From contig NZ_MUNM01000037.1 in the NCBI RefSeq assembly GCF_002286815.1, positions 1 through 64,000 on the forward strand: a stretch of 64,000 bases of DNA. The letters run 5' to 3'. Positions 1-11,408 of this stretch are shown here, piece after piece. Origin of the DNA: Pseudomonas sp. PICF141 (GTDB lineage: Bacteria; Pseudomonadota; Gammaproteobacteria; Pseudomonadales; Pseudomonadaceae). Positions within the stretch are counted from its first letter, which is position 1. The number at the start of each line of letters is the position of its first letter. The notes under the pieces were generated by a model. That model had not been told where the DNA came from, did no database searches, and worked only from the letters and a program-made list of their open reading frames with translations. The position numbers were made by a program, and so were the translations under genes.

Positions 1-80
1 CAAAAGATCGCAGCCTTCGGCAGCTCCTACAGGGTGTACGCCATTCAAATGTAGGAGCTGCCGAAGGCTGCGATCTTTTG
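1..80. repeat. perfect 30-bp inverted repeat, REP-like, at the 3' end of the nir operon
   Basis: Bases 1-30 are the exact reverse complement of bases 51-80, with a 20-base loop. The sequence resembles the Pseudomonas intergenic repeat family with a GTAGGAGCTGCCGAAGGC core. It lies 14 bases past the stop codon of nirN, so it can fold at the 3' end of the nir transcript and may act as a terminator or RNA-stabilising hairpin. That role is inferred. The window starts exactly at the repeat, so it could extend further upstream. Confidence 0.85.
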
Positions 81-93
81 GGCGCACCACAGG

Positions 94-1580
94 TTAATGC
101 GAAGTCCCCTCCGCAAATTCAATCTTGTTACCCACGTTATATTTGCCCGACGGCTTGTTCATTGGCAGGCGCTTGATCTCTTTGAGGGTATTGCTGTCGT
201 ACACAATCAACGCGCCATCGTTGGCCCAAATACTCAAAAGCAGGTAGCGGCCATCGCGGGTGAACTCGACATGGGCGGCGGTCTTGCCGGGCATCGGGCG
301 CAAGGTGTGGGCGACTTCCAGGGTTTGTTTGTCGATCAGGTGGATCGCATCGTTATCTGGCCCGAAGAACACGTCGGTCCAGGCATACCGCGAGTTGATG
401 TGACTGCGCATGAAGAACCCCGGGCCGAGGGTCGGAATTTCCTTGATCAGTTTCCAGGTCTTGAAATCGATGACCGAGATCAGTCCCTTGCTGATGTTCG
501 GCGTGGCGAACACCCACTCACCGTTACGTTTCCAATAGGTCCCGGACCCCAGATGCGGCATGCCCGGCAGCGGTATGTCGGTGACCACCTTGCCACTGTC
601 GAGATCGACTACCTGACCGCCCTTGGCCTTGCGCGAGGTGGCCAGCAGTTGCTTGTAGTCCGGTGAAAAGGAAAAGTCGTCCAGCACATCTTCGGCTTTG
701 ATACGACGCGGTTCGAAGTCCGGTGTGCCGGCGCTCGACAGTTCCCAGACTTCCTTCACATCCTTGAGCGCCACGATGAAACTGTCCCGTGGCGGGGCGG
801 TGTAGACCGCGCTGACCCGTGACGCGGTGCCGTCCTGGCCGATTGCGGGGATGTTTTTGACCAGCGACAGATCGCGGGCATCGAGCACCACCAGATTGCC
901 CGGCAGATAGTTGCCCACCAACACCCAGCGGCCATCCTTGCTCACCGCCAGGTTGCGGGTATTGAGCCCGGCGCGGACCTCGGCGATCAGCTTCAGGTTG
1001 TGCAAGTCATACAGGCTGACCCAGCCATCCCGTGAGGCGACGTAGACGAAGCGTCCATCCGGCGAGAACTTTGGCCCGCCATGCACCGCAAAGTGCGAAG
1101 CAAACCGCGCCAGCACCTCGAAACGATCGCCGTCGAGGATGTCGATGTGATGGTCGCCGGCTTCCACTACCACAAACAGGTTCAGCGGATTGGCGCCATG
1201 CTGGGGCGTGTCGGGCAGTTTGCTGATGTCGGCGAGGATGGAATGACTGCCGCGAATGTCCTCGTTACTCCAGACAGGCGGGGTGGCCGGTGGTTGCCGA
1301 AGGTAGTTCACCAGCGCGTCGATCTGGGCGGGATTGAACACGCTGGCATACCCGATCATCTGACTCGCGGGGCGCCCGTTCTGGATGACGCTGCGGATTT
1401 CATCGGGTTTGATCCGGCTCAGGCTCTCCGGCAGCAAGGCTGGCCCCGTACCGCCGAAACGGTTGGCGCCATGGCAGCGCTGGCAATGCTGTTGGTAGAG
1501 GTCGGCGGCCGCGTCGGAGGATGGTAGTGCACCGGAATGAGCTGTACCGATCCATAACAAAGGGGCAAGCAGCATGCGCT

Positions 1581-1584
<4 letters not shown>
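94..1584 (-). CDS. nirN: NirN, periplasmic cytochrome c / d1-heme protein of heme d1 maturation
   Basis: This 496-residue protein has an N-terminal export signal, one c-type heme motif (C34-QR-C37-H38) and then a cytochrome cd1-like eight-bladed propeller. It resembles NirS but is shorter. NirN proteins oxidise dihydro-heme d1 to heme d1 in the periplasm and help deliver it to NirS. It is the last gene of the nir operon, and its ATG overlaps the nirE stop codon (ATGA). Position and architecture match P. aeruginosa NirN. A true second nitrite reductase is less likely because a complete NirS is present at the head of the operon. Confidence 0.92.
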
Positions 1585-2420
<836 letters not shown>

Positions 2421-2490
2421 GTGACGTCCTTGGTTCTTCATCAGGTGGGCCGGCTCCATCCTTTGCCAGATGGCTCGCCAGGCGGGTGCT

Positions 2491-3669
2491 TCAGTGCATG
2501 ACGCAAGGGATGGTCATTAATGGCGGCATACCGATTTCTTCATCGCTGAGATAGCAACCGGGGTCCTGGCCCCAGAGGTCGCCCTCGGCCCAGGCGCGGG
2601 TGCGGGTATTGCCGTTGCAGATGTTCAGCCAGCGGCATTGGCCGCAACGGCCACCGACGGCGCGCGGATGTGCACGCAGTTGCCGCAACAAGGCGTCCGG
2701 CCGGTCCAGCCAGAGCGTGCGAAACGGCGTGTGCCGGACGTTGCCCACCGAGTGCTGCCACCAATAGGTGTCGGGGTGCACTTCGCCGGTGTTGTCGATG
2801 TTGGCGATGCCGCTGCCCGAGGCGTTGCCGCCCCAGGCCCTAAGCATGTGTTCCAGGCGCGGGTAATGTTCGGGCAGATGCAGGCCCACCCATTGCAGCA
2901 AGAGAATTGCGTCGGCATCGTTGTTGCCACTGACAAAATCGCTGTCGCGACCGCGCTCGATGTCTTGCCAGGCCCGTTCGAAGATCAGCGTCATCGCTTC
3001 GCGGCTCATCTGCTGCCGGGCGTCGAGCTTGCGGCTGCGTTTGCCGCGACCGCTGTAGTTGAGGTGCGACAGATAAAATTTCTGCACGTCGTACTCGCGC
3101 ATCAGCGCCAGCAATTGCGGCAATTGTTGGTGGTTCTCCTGGGTCAGGGTAGTGCGCAGGCCGACACGAATATCCTGTTCACGACAGAGGCGGATCGCCC
3201 GCATGGAGCTGGCGAAGCTGCCCTTGAGTTGGCGGAATGCATCATGGGTGGCTTCCAGGCCATCGATGCTGATCCCGACATAATCAAAATTCGCCGCGCG
3301 GATCTGCGCGATGTTCTGCTCATTGATCAGCGTGCCGTTGGTGGACAACGCAACAAACATACCGTGGGTGCGGGCGTAGGCGCTGAGCACAAACAGATCG
3401 TCGCGCAACAAGGGTTCACCGCCGGAAAGAATCAGCACCTTCACCCCGGCGTCGTGCAGATCGTCGATCACGGCCAGCGCGGCGGGCGTATCCAGTTCAT
3501 CGCGAAAGACGCTGTCGGCGGACGTGGCGTAGCAGTGTTTGCAAGTCAGGTTGCAGCGCCTGAGCAGGTTCCAGATCACCACCGGCGGCCGGTTGCTGCC
3601 CGGTGGGCTGGTTCTGGGAGCAGGCGCGTGGCCGGCCAGGGCGCGCAGGTATTGGCTGATCCTCAACAT
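2491..3669 (-). CDS. nirJ: NirJ, radical SAM enzyme of heme d1 synthesis
   Basis: The 392-residue protein has the radical SAM cluster motif C39-x3-C43-x2-C46 (CNLTCKHC), a GGEPLL motif, and a C-terminal SPASM-like Cys region (CGQCRWLNIC) expected to bind a second Fe-S cluster. NirJ replaces the two propionates on rings A and B of didecarboxysiroheme with oxo groups. AAGGAG precedes the ATG at a good distance. About 200 bases holding a REP pair separate it from nirH, the only sizeable gap inside the operon. PqqE- and AlbA-like SPASM enzymes look similar, but context settles the call. Confidence 0.94.
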   Translation of the reverse strand: MLRISQYLRALAGHAPAPRTSPPGSNRPPVVIWNLLRRCNLTCKHCYATSADSVFRDELDTPAALAVIDDLHDAGVKVLILSGGEPLLRDDLFVLSAYARTHGMFVALSTNGTLINEQNIAQIRAANFDYVGISIDGLEATHDAFRQLKGSFASSMRAIRLCREQDIRVGLRTTLTQENHQQLPQLLALMREYDVQKFYLSHLNYSGRGKRSRKLDARQQMSREAMTLIFERAWQDIERGRDSDFVSGNNDADAILLLQWVGLHLPEHYPRLEHMLRAWGGNASGSGIANIDNTGEVHPDTYWWQHSVGNVRHTPFRTLWLDRPDALLRQLRAHPRAVGGRCGQCRWLNICNGNTRTRAWAEGDLWGQDPGCYLSDEEIGMPPLMTIPCVMH

Positions 3670-3733
3670 GCAAATCTCCTTGAGTCGGGGTGTGTTCTGC
3701 GCGAAGCGGGTGGTAAACGCAAACCTGATGCCC

Positions 3734-3871
3734 GTAGCAGCTGCCGAGCTTGCGAGGCTGCGTTCGGCTGCGCAGCAGTCGTAAAACCTGTATGCGTGGT
3801 GTGTCTGACATACCGCACTGCCTGATTTAACGACTGCTGCGCAGCCGAACGCAGGCTTCGCCAGCTGCTAC
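3734..3871. repeat. paired inverted REP elements inside the nir operon
   Basis: Two inverted copies of a REP unit (GTAGCAGCTG..GCTGCG..CGGCTGCGCAGCAGTCG) face each other across about 45 bases between nirH and nirJ. The right-hand copy runs into the end of nirH and supplies its TAG stop codon. Such REP doublets are usually intergenic. Here the pair splits the operon and could adjust the nirH/nirJ mRNA ratio, which is inference. Confidence 0.88.
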
Positions 3872-4383
3872 ACGGTGTGCGTCGAACTGGCCGGCACGAC
3901 GCGCAAACCGGTTTTCTTCAGGATGCGGCTGCTCACCAGCATCTCGTCGGCGGCGCAGGCTTCGCCCAGCAAGTAGCGCAAGTGTTCGCGGTAGCTGTCG
4001 ATCTCCTCGCGGCTGCGACCGTGGACCATGGCGAACAGGTTGTAGCGCCACGCGGTACGTCGCGGGCGTCGATAGCAATGACTGACGAAGGGCTGCGCAC
4101 CGATCAGTGCGCCGAGGCGCGGCATGTCGGTATCGCGCACATCCCAGACCGTCATGCCGTTGTAGCGATAGCCCAGGCGATAGTGGTTGGGGACGGCGGC
4201 GATACGCCGGATGGCGCCCTCGGCCTGCAAACGCTTGAGCAAGTCCAGGGTGGATTCGATGCTCAGCTCCAGCTGTTCGGCGAGCCAGGCCCACGGATCG
4301 TCCAGCAGCGGCAGGCCGGCCTGGGTCAGCTCGATCAGACGCTGAGCCAGGGTGTCTTCAGACCGGGAAGTACAGACCGACAT
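3868..4383 (-). CDS. nirH: NirH, Lrp/AsnC-fold subunit of siroheme decarboxylase
   Basis: The 171-residue protein has an N-terminal AsnC-type helix-turn-helix-like domain and a C-terminal ferredoxin-like RAM-type domain with the family motif RRPRRTAWRYNLFAMVHG. NirD, L, G and H are Lrp-like in sequence, but as a group they decarboxylate siroheme to didecarboxysiroheme rather than bind DNA. Order follows nirDLGH of P. aeruginosa. The start overlaps nirG by 26 bases and is preceded by GAGGAG. The last residues (about STHTV) and the stop are encoded by the flanking REP, so the native C-terminus may have been altered. Confidence 0.9.
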   Translation of the reverse strand: MSVCTSRSEDTLAQRLIELTQAGLPLLDDPWAWLAEQLELSIESTLDLLKRLQAEGAIRRIAAVPNHYRLGYRYNGMTVWDVRDTDMPRLGALIGAQPFVSHCYRRPRRTAWRYNLFAMVHGRSREEIDSYREHLRYLLGEACAADEMLVSSRILKKTGLRVVPASSTHTV

Positions 4384-4801
4384 GGTAGGTCTCCTCTTTG
4401 GGCAAGTTGAGCAGCGGCAGGCCAGTCAGGGTTTCGATGTGCTGCAGGGTCTGGGTGATACCTTGTTCGGTCGGGCAAGCGAGCACGAACCACATGTTCC
4501 AGGCGTGTTCGCGTCGGTAGTTGTGCGCCACTTCAGGCAGCGCGTGCAGTTGCTCGGCGACGGCTTCGAAACGCTCTTCCGGCACCGCCAGCGCAGCGAG
4601 GGTGAAGGCGCCGCCGAGTCGTTCGATGTCGAACATCGGGCCGAAACGGGTGAGCATGCCGTCTTCCAGCAAATCATGGAGGCGGTCGAGCAGTTCGCTG
4701 CTGCTGCTGTCCAGTTCGGCGGCCAGTGCCTGCCACGGGTGGCGCACCAGCGGCAGGCCCAGTTGCAGACGGTTGATCAGCCGACGGTCGAGGTCATCCA
4801 T
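4358..4801 (-). CDS. nirG: NirG, Lrp/AsnC-fold subunit of siroheme decarboxylase
   Basis: This 147-residue paralogue of NirD has an N-terminal winged-helix-like half and a C-terminal half with the [18 protein letters not shown] motif. The NYxREH signature is typical of the D/G type and differs from the RPRR type of NirL and NirH. It overlaps nirL by 8 bases and nirH by 26 bases, so translation is probably coupled. The name rests on operon order, because D and G are hard to tell apart by sequence alone. Confidence 0.88.
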   Translation of the reverse strand: MDDLDRRLINRLQLGLPLVRHPWQALAAELDSSSSELLDRLHDLLEDGMLTRFGPMFDIERLGGAFTLAALAVPEERFEAVAEQLHALPEVAHNYRREHAWNMWFVLACPTEQGITQTLQHIETLTGLPLLNLPKEETYHVGLYFPV

Positions 4802-5309
4802 GGGTGGGGGCTCCGGTTGGTGAGGGGGTAAAGCGTCCGCCGCACTGTTTGAACGCGTGAGTGCTGAACAGCAATTGATGGGGCAGATCGCTTAGCAAGT
4901 GTTCTTCCAGCAACGCCTGAATCTGCGCCTCGACCTGCGCGCGTTGGCGCCCGTGAACCATGCAAAAGAGGTTGTAGCGCCACTGCGGCAGACGCCGCGG
5001 CCGTTGGTAGCAGAGGGTAATGCCGTGCGCCCGGCCCAGGCGTTGGCCGACTTCGTCGATCAGCGCATCCGGCACATCCAGCACCAGCATGGCGTTGGCG
5101 GTAAACCCCAGCGCGCGATGGTTGAGCACCAGACCGATCCGGCGAAACAGCCCTTGCTCGTGCCACTGGCGCATTTGCGCGAGCACCTGGTTTTCGTCGG
5201 CGTCTATTCGTTCGGCGAGGGCCTGATAGGGGCGCGATACCCGCGGCAATCCGCCTTCCAGCTGCCGACGCAGCGCCAGTGCCTGTGTGGGAGTCAACCC
5301 CGGCTTCAT
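4794..5309 (-). CDS. nirL: NirL, Lrp/AsnC-fold subunit of siroheme decarboxylase
   Basis: This 171-residue member of the NirDLGH set carries the L/H-type motif [20 protein letters not shown] near residues 101-120. In this group the proteins pair as L/H-type with D/G-type subunits to make the decarboxylase, and conserved His residues are thought to be catalytic. Its ATG overlaps the nirD stop (ATGA), and its end overlaps the nirG start. Assignment as L rather than H follows gene order. Confidence 0.88.
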   Translation of the reverse strand: MKPGLTPTQALALRRQLEGGLPRVSRPYQALAERIDADENQVLAQMRQWHEQGLFRRIGLVLNHRALGFTANAMLVLDVPDALIDEVGQRLGRAHGITLCYQRPRRLPQWRYNLFCMVHGRQRAQVEAQIQALLEEHLLSDLPHQLLFSTHAFKQCGGRFTPSPTGAPTHG

Positions 5310-5764
5310 GAGCTTTCTCCCAGGGCAAAACCGAGGTCGATGCGGTAAGCCGTCAGCATCGGCAGATCCAGCGGCATGAGGCCGGTGTCGTTCTCAAGTT
5401 GTTCGAGAACCCGTTCGATGTGTTGGCGATCAGGGCCGGTCAGCACAAACCACAGGTTGTAGAAATGCTCCCGCGCGTAGTTATGGTTGACTTCGGGGTA
5501 TTGGCTGATGTGTTCGGCGACCTGTTGCAAGCGTTCGGCGGGCACGGCGAGGGCGGCGAGGGTGCTGGCCCCGGCGCGACTGTGTTCGAACACCGGGCCG
5601 ATCCGTGAGAGGGCGCCGGCCTGATCCATTTCTTCCAGGCAGGTCATCACCTGGGCCTCGCAACAACCGAGCATCCGCGCCATCTCCTTGTACGGTTCCG
5701 CGCACAGCGGCATGCCGTGCTGGAAGCGGTCGATCAATTGGCGGCTGAGCAGGTCGAGGTTCAT
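5306..5764 (-). CDS. nirD: NirD, Lrp/AsnC-fold subunit of siroheme decarboxylase
   Basis: The 152-residue protein has the D/G-type motif [20 protein letters not shown] and an N-terminal winged-helix-like region. It acts in the cytoplasm in siroheme decarboxylation, the second stage of heme d1 synthesis. It starts one base after the nirF stop codon and ends by overlapping nirL, so nirF-D-L-G-H form a tightly coupled block. Some denitrifiers fuse nirD and nirL; here they are separate. Confidence 0.9.
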   Translation of the reverse strand: MNLDLLSRQLIDRFQHGMPLCAEPYKEMARMLGCCEAQVMTCLEEMDQAGALSRIGPVFEHSRAGASTLAALAVPAERLQQVAEHISQYPEVNHNYAREHFYNLWFVLTGPDRQHIERVLEQLENDTGLMPLDLPMLTAYRIDLGFALGESS

Positions 5765-5765
5765 G

Positions 5766-6944
5766 TCAATAACCCATTTTTTGCGCGCGACTGCTGAAGA
5801 AGATGCCGCTCGGCGCGGTGGCGGGAAGGGTGCTCAGTTGCTTCAGGCTGTACGGGTCCCAGACCTGAACCTGATCGCCATCGCGTAACGACAGCCACAA
5901 CTGATCGCCGCGCGCGGTGAATTCCATGTGCAGCACCGCCGGCCCTGGCCGCAGATCGGCAACCACGGCATGGGTTTCAGTGTCGATGACTTGAACCCGA
6001 TCATTGTCCGGGTAGGCGAAATTGACCCACAGCTGCCGACCGTCCGGCCGCGACGTGACGAACACCGGTTGGCCAGCCACCGGGATGGCAGCGCTCTGCT
6101 TCCACGTACGCGAATCCATCACCAGCACCTGATGCCGGCCGACGGCGGGCACGAAGGCCTGGTGATCGGCGACGGCCCAGCCTTCCAGATGCGGCATTTT
6201 GTAGACGGGCAGTTTCGCCTGGCCGCGTCCGTAATTGCCGAGCACTCGCTGCACCCCGCGTTCGGGGTGCCAGAGGTCGAGTTGCGCCATGCCGTCTTCG
6301 CCGAACAGTCCCGCCATGTAATAGCGACCATCCGGGGTCACCAACGCGTCATAGGGTTGCTGGCCGATGCCGGTGAAACGGCTGATTTGCGGCGTGTTGC
6401 CTTGACTGAAATCGGCGCTCCAGATCTCGCCGGTATCGAACAGGCTGAACACAAACCGCTGACCGGGCGCGTCGACCAGGCCGACCACCCGCGAGCGCTT
6501 GCTGCCATCGGCCAGGGGCGTGGCCGGAATATTGGCCACCAGTTGCAGGTTTTCGGCATCGAACACCTTGACCCCGCCGGGCACGTAGTTGGACACGGCG
6601 ATGAGTTTGCCGTCCTGACTGATCGCGCCGCCGATGCTGTTGCCGCCCTGTATCAGCCGTTGATCGATGCGTTGGGTCAGCAGGTCGATCTTGCTCAGCC
6701 CGCCGTCGCGGCCGAACACATAGGCATAACGCTGGTCGCGGGAAAACACCACCGAGGCATGGGACAAATCGCCCAAACCCTCGAGTCGGACCAGTGCCGT
6801 GCGGGTGTCACTTTCGATGATTTGCACGCTGCCGGTGGCGCGCTCCACCACCACGCCCAGATCGCCGGTGCCACGCAACGGTGTCTGAACACACGCGGAT
6901 AACAACAGCCCGGTCGCCGCTATAAGCAGGGTTGATCGGATCAT
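5766..6944 (-). CDS. nirF: NirF, d1-type propeller lipoprotein of heme d1 synthesis
   Basis: The 392-residue protein starts with a lipoprotein signal (IAATGLLLSAC), so it is probably anchored in the periplasm, and then folds as a cytochrome cd1-like beta-propeller without a c-heme motif. NirF binds a heme d1 precursor and is needed late in d1 synthesis, alongside NirN and NirS. I chose the ATG at 6944 because it overlaps the nirC stop (ATGA), begins the lipoprotein signal directly, and gives the length usual for the family. A longer in-frame start at 6983 would sit inside nirC. Confidence 0.93.
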   Translation of the reverse strand: MIRSTLLIAATGLLLSACVQTPLRGTGDLGVVVERATGSVQIIESDTRTALVRLEGLGDLSHASVVFSRDQRYAYVFGRDGGLSKIDLLTQRIDQRLIQGGNSIGGAISQDGKLIAVSNYVPGGVKVFDAENLQLVANIPATPLADGSKRSRVVGLVDAPGQRFVFSLFDTGEIWSADFSQGNTPQISRFTGIGQQPYDALVTPDGRYYMAGLFGEDGMAQLDLWHPERGVQRVLGNYGRGQAKLPVYKMPHLEGWAVADHQAFVPAVGRHQVLVMDSRTWKQSAAIPVAGQPVFVTSRPDGRQLWVNFAYPDNDRVQVIDTETHAVVADLRPGPAVLHMEFTARGDQLWLSLRDGDQVQVWDPYSLKQLSTLPATAPSGIFFSSRAQKMGY

Positions 6945-7267
6945 GGTGCGGGGTATCCCTGGAGAAGAAGATCGACCAGCCAACGGATGTCATCCGGGCT
7001 GAGCAGAGGGGCCCAACCGGGCATTGCGGTGCCGGGCCGGCCGTGGCTGACGGTGGCTATCAGGCTGTCCCTGGACTTGCCCGCCAGCGTTGCGCGGGTC
7101 AGGTCGGGACCCAGCCCGCCGGTCATGTGCAGGCCATGGCAGGCGCCGCAGTCCTGGGCCAGCAGGTGTTCGAGTTGTGCCTGACGCTTGGCATCGGGCG
7201 CGGCAACCGTGGTTGCACAAATGAGGAGGAGGGCCGCCAGAATCGCAGCGTGTCGATAAACCTTCAT
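6941..7267 (-). CDS. nirC: NirC, small periplasmic cytochrome c
   Basis: The 108-residue protein has a signal peptide ending near AA-23 and one heme motif, C40-GA-C43-H44. NirC is a monoheme cytochrome reported to donate electrons to NirS or to serve in heme d1 maturation. It sits between nirM and nirF as in P. aeruginosa. Weak similarity to the NirN N-terminal cytochrome domain (HGRPGTAMPGW-type segment) supports a role in the same pathway. Confidence 0.92.
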   Translation of the reverse strand: MKVYRHAAILAALLLICATTVAAPDAKRQAQLEHLLAQDCGACHGLHMTGGLGPDLTRATLAGKSRDSLIATVSHGRPGTAMPGWAPLLSPDDIRWLVDLLLQGYPAP

Positions 7268-7283
7268 GGCGCCCTCCAGTTGG

Positions 7284-7598
7284 CTATTTGAGACTCAGGA
7301 CCCAGGTTGCAAGTGTCTTCGCTTCTTCATCCGTCACCGGGTTGGCCGGCATTGGCATCGGGCCCCAGTTGCCTTGCGTACCGTTCTTGATGTGGCTGGC
7401 CAGGGTGTCCACAGCCCCGGCCACGCCCGCATTCTTGGCCGCGACATCCTTGAGCGCCGGGCCGACCAGCTTGGTGTCGATGGAATGGCAGGCGGCGCAG
7501 GGTTTGCTCTTGAACAGCTCCTGGCCGTCTTGGGCCATGGCCGGTTGCACGCTCAGCGCAGCGGTCAGGGCGAACAGTGAAAACAGAATATTTTTCAT
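7284..7598 (-). CDS. nirM: NirM, cytochrome c551
   Basis: The 104-residue precursor has a signal peptide ending in AMA and mature sequence starting near QDGQELF. Its heme motif is C34-AA-C37-H38, and a [14 protein letters not shown] segment supplies the Met ligand, as in Pseudomonas cytochromes c551. It is the main periplasmic electron donor to NirS. The ATG at 7598 has a well-placed AAGGAAT; an upstream ATG at 7613 would add five residues and has no ribosome site. Confidence 0.95.
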   Translation of the reverse strand: MKNILFSLFALTAALSVQPAMAQDGQELFKSKPCAACHSIDTKLVGPALKDVAAKNAGVAGAVDTLASHIKNGTQGNWGPMPMPANPVTDEEAKTLATWVLSLK

Positions 7599-7622
7599 GG
7601 GGATTCCTTGCATTGATGGAGC

Positions 7623-9392
<1,770 letters not shown>

Positions 9393-9418
9393 CTATGCCC
9401 GAGCAGGCCAATGCTTGC

Positions 9419-9432
9419 TTGACCGCGATCAA
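9419..9432. promoter_or_regulatory. ANR/DNR box between nirS and nirQ
   Basis: TTGACCGCGATCAA matches the FNR-family consensus TTGAT-N4-ATCAA at nine of ten half-site positions. Its centre is about 111 bases from the nirS start and about 88 from the nirQ start. With the box at -41.5 this leaves leaders of about 70 and 47 bases. It is the only such box I saw in the 199-base gap, so it may serve both divergent operons. Confidence 0.85.
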
Positions 9433-9513
9433 GTTTGCCGGCCATGTCACTTGCCAGGTTGTCGCAGGGGCCCGTAGCGTGTGGCTTGAATCCGCTTTTG
9501 GAACAGACAGCCC

Positions 9514-10305
9514 ATGGACCGAAACCAGTCTTGCGACCCCTTCTATCAACCGCTCAACAATGAGGAGGCGCTGTTCGAGCAAGCCTGGCGACACGGCATG
9601 CCGGTGCTGATCAAAGGCCCGACGGGGTGCGGCAAGACCCGTTTTGTCCAGCACATGGCCCATCGGTTGAAACTGCCGCTGTACACCGTGGCCTGCCATG
9701 ACGATTTGAGCGCCGCCGACCTGATCGGCCGCCATTTGATCGGTGCCCAGGGCACCTGGTGGCAGGACGGGCCACTGACCCGCGCGGTACGTGAGGGCGG
9801 TATTTGTTATCTGGACGAAGTGGTCGAAGCGCGTCAGGACACGGTGGTGGTGTTGCATCCACTGGCCGATGACCGTCGCGAGTTGTTCCTGGAACGCACC
9901 GGCGAAGTACTGCAGGCGCCGCCGTCATTCATGCTGGTGGTGTCGTACAACCCCGGCTACCAGAACCTGCTCAAAGGCATGAAACCCAGCACCCGGCAAC
10001 GCTTTGTGGCGATGCGTTTCGGCTATCCGCCGGTGGCCGATGAAGAGCGCATTGTCGCCCGGGAAGCGCAGGTGGACAGCGCGCTGGCGGCTCAAGTGGT
10101 CAGGCTGGGACAGGCCCTGCGCCGGCTGGATCAACATGATCTTGAGGAAGTCGCCTCCACGCGGTTGCTGATTTTCACCGCGCGAATGATCCGCTCCGGC
10201 ATGAGCCCGCGTGAGGCGTGCATGGCCTGCCTGGCCGAGCCGCTGAGTGATGATCCGCTGACGGTTGCGGCGCTGATGGGCGTGGTTGATGTCCACTTCG
10301 GCTGA
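9514..10305 (+). CDS. nirQ: NirQ, MoxR-type AAA+ ATPase for nitrite/NO reductase activation
   Basis: The 263-residue protein has a Walker A motif GPTGCGKT near residue 35, Walker B around CYLDEV, and the sensor segment SYNPGYQ typical of the NirQ/NorQ/CbbQ branch of MoxR ATPases. It works with the von Willebrand protein NorD (13359-15200) to activate NO reductase, and is also reported to be needed for active NirS. It is divergent from nirS and overlaps nirO by 17 bases. Confidence 0.94.
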   Translation: MDRNQSCDPFYQPLNNEEALFEQAWRHGMPVLIKGPTGCGKTRFVQHMAHRLKLPLYTVACHDDLSAADLIGRHLIGAQGTWWQDGPLTRAVREGGICYLDEVVEARQDTVVVLHPLADDRRELFLERTGEVLQAPPSFMLVVSYNPGYQNLLKGMKPSTRQRFVAMRFGYPPVADEERIVAREAQVDSALAAQVVRLGQALRRLDQHDLEEVASTRLLIFTARMIRSGMSPREACMACLAEPLSDDPLTVAALMGVVDVHFG

Positions 10306-10876
10306 GTCCGGACGCGTTGCGCCGGGGCACTTGCCGGGTGATCTGGCGATGTGGTTTTTCATTCTGGCCGAGCTGTCGGTGTTCGCCATTCTGATTCTGG
10401 CGTTCGCCGTGACCCAGGCACTCAAACCGCAGCTGTTCGGTGAAAGCCGTCTGTTGCTCAACACCTCTACCGGCCTGGCGATGACCCTGAGCCTGCTCAC
10501 CGCCGGGCTGTTCGCCGCGCTCGCTCAAGAGCACGTCAAGCGCTCTCGGTCTCGCCACGGTGCTGTCTACCTGCTGGCAGCGTTGCTCGCGGCCAGTGTC
10601 TACGTGGTGTTGAAACTCACGGAATACCGGCACTTGCTGGCCTCGGGGCTGGGCCTGGAGCACAACACCTTTTTCACCCTCTACTGGATCCTCACCGGTT
10701 TTCATTTTCTCCATGTACTGCTCGGCATGGTCATCCTCGGCTGGCTGGCCGAGCGTTGCCGTCGTGGCTTGTACAACGCCGCCAACCGCAGCGGGCTTGA
10801 ATCGGGTGTGCTGTATTGGCACATGGTCGATCTGATCTGGGTGGTGCTGTTTCCGCTGGTCTACGTGCTGAATTGA
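10289..10876 (+). CDS. nirO: NirO, NorE-type cytochrome c oxidase subunit III homologue
   Basis: This roughly 195-residue membrane protein has about five transmembrane segments, with the LEHNTFFTLYWILTGFHFLH region typical of heme-copper oxidase subunit III. NorE-like proteins are accessory to NO reductase; they are not essential but raise its activity. The gene follows nirQ (overlap 17 bases) and precedes nirP, matching nirQOP in P. aeruginosa. An in-frame TTG lies directly before the chosen ATG. Confidence 0.88.
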   Translation: MSTSAESGRVAPGHLPGDLAMWFFILAELSVFAILILAFAVTQALKPQLFGESRLLLNTSTGLAMTLSLLTAGLFAALAQEHVKRSRSRHGAVYLLAALLAASVYVVLKLTEYRHLLASGLGLEHNTFFTLYWILTGFHFLHVLLGMVILGWLAERCRRGLYNAANRSGLESGVLYWHMVDLIWVVLFPLVYVLN

Positions 10877-10887
10877 CGGAGGTTCTG

Positions 10888-11145
10888 ATGTCGGCTTCCA
10901 GGTTTTTGCTGATCTGTTGGGCAGCGCTGGCCGCGTTAAGTGTGTGCACCGTGGTGCTGGCACAGACAGGCGCGACATGGCTGCTGTCGGTGGCCGTTTT
11001 GCTGGTGGCGGTGGGCAAGGCCTGGTTGATTACCGATGGCTTTATGGAAATGCGCCATGCCCCGCGATTGTGGCGGTGGCTGATGGTGAGCTGGGCGGTG
11101 GTGTTGGCGGTGGTTGTGGGGCTGACGCTGGTGTCGCTCGACTAA
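10888..11145 (+). CDS. nirP: NirP, NorF-like small membrane protein
   Basis: The 85-residue protein has three hydrophobic segments and resembles the oxidase subunit IV/NorF family (AWLITDGFMEMRHAP motif). It probably works with NirO as a NorE/NorF pair supporting NO reductase. GGAGG lies six bases before the ATG and 11 bases separate it from nirO. Function is by analogy to NorF; the sequence shows no catalytic residues. Confidence 0.8.
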   Translation: MSASRFLLICWAALAALSVCTVVLAQTGATWLLSVAVLLVAVGKAWLITDGFMEMRHAPRLWRWLMVSWAVVLAVVVGLTLVSLD

Positions 11146-11150
11146 TCACC

Positions 11151-11282
11151 TGTGGCGAGGGGGCTTGCCCCCGTTGGGCTGCGAAGCAGCCCTAAAACCT
11201 GCAATCACATTTCATCAGGCATATCGCATTCATAGATTTGCGACTGCTGCGCAGCCGAACGGGGGCAAGCCCCCTCGCCACA
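11151..11282. repeat. paired inverted REP elements between nirP and norC
   Basis: A TGTGGCGAGGGGGCTTGCCC unit and its inverted copy GGGGGCAAGCCCCCTCGCCA face each other across about 85 bases, with inner arms containing GCTGCGAAGCAG. This is the Pseudomonas REP doublet class that often follows transcription units. It lies just past the nirP stop and can end or stabilise the nirQOP message. Confidence 0.88.
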
Positions 11283-11337
11283 GAGGCAGGTGTTCGGCTT
11301 TATGGTGCCAATACCCGACCAAAACCATCTGCCTTTC

Positions 11338-11351
11338 TTGATCGCCATCAA
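11338..11351 (+). promoter_or_regulatory. perfect ANR/DNR box of norCB
   Basis: TTGATCGCCATCAA is an exact match to TTGAT-N4-ATCAA. Its centre is about 64 bases before the norC start, so a class II promoter with the box at -41.5 would start transcription near 11386. DNR (15590-16273) is the expected NO-dependent activator, with ANR as the alternative. Confidence 0.9.
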
Positions 11352-11408
11352 GCAGGTTTCAACCCTTCGCTTTCTATCATGGGCACGCCAAGCAAAGAGG
11401 AAGCGACC

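Noticed and set aside
2638..3825. 395-codon plus-strand frame across nirJ
   Set aside because: It is antisense to the well-supported nirJ and its translation resembles no protein family.
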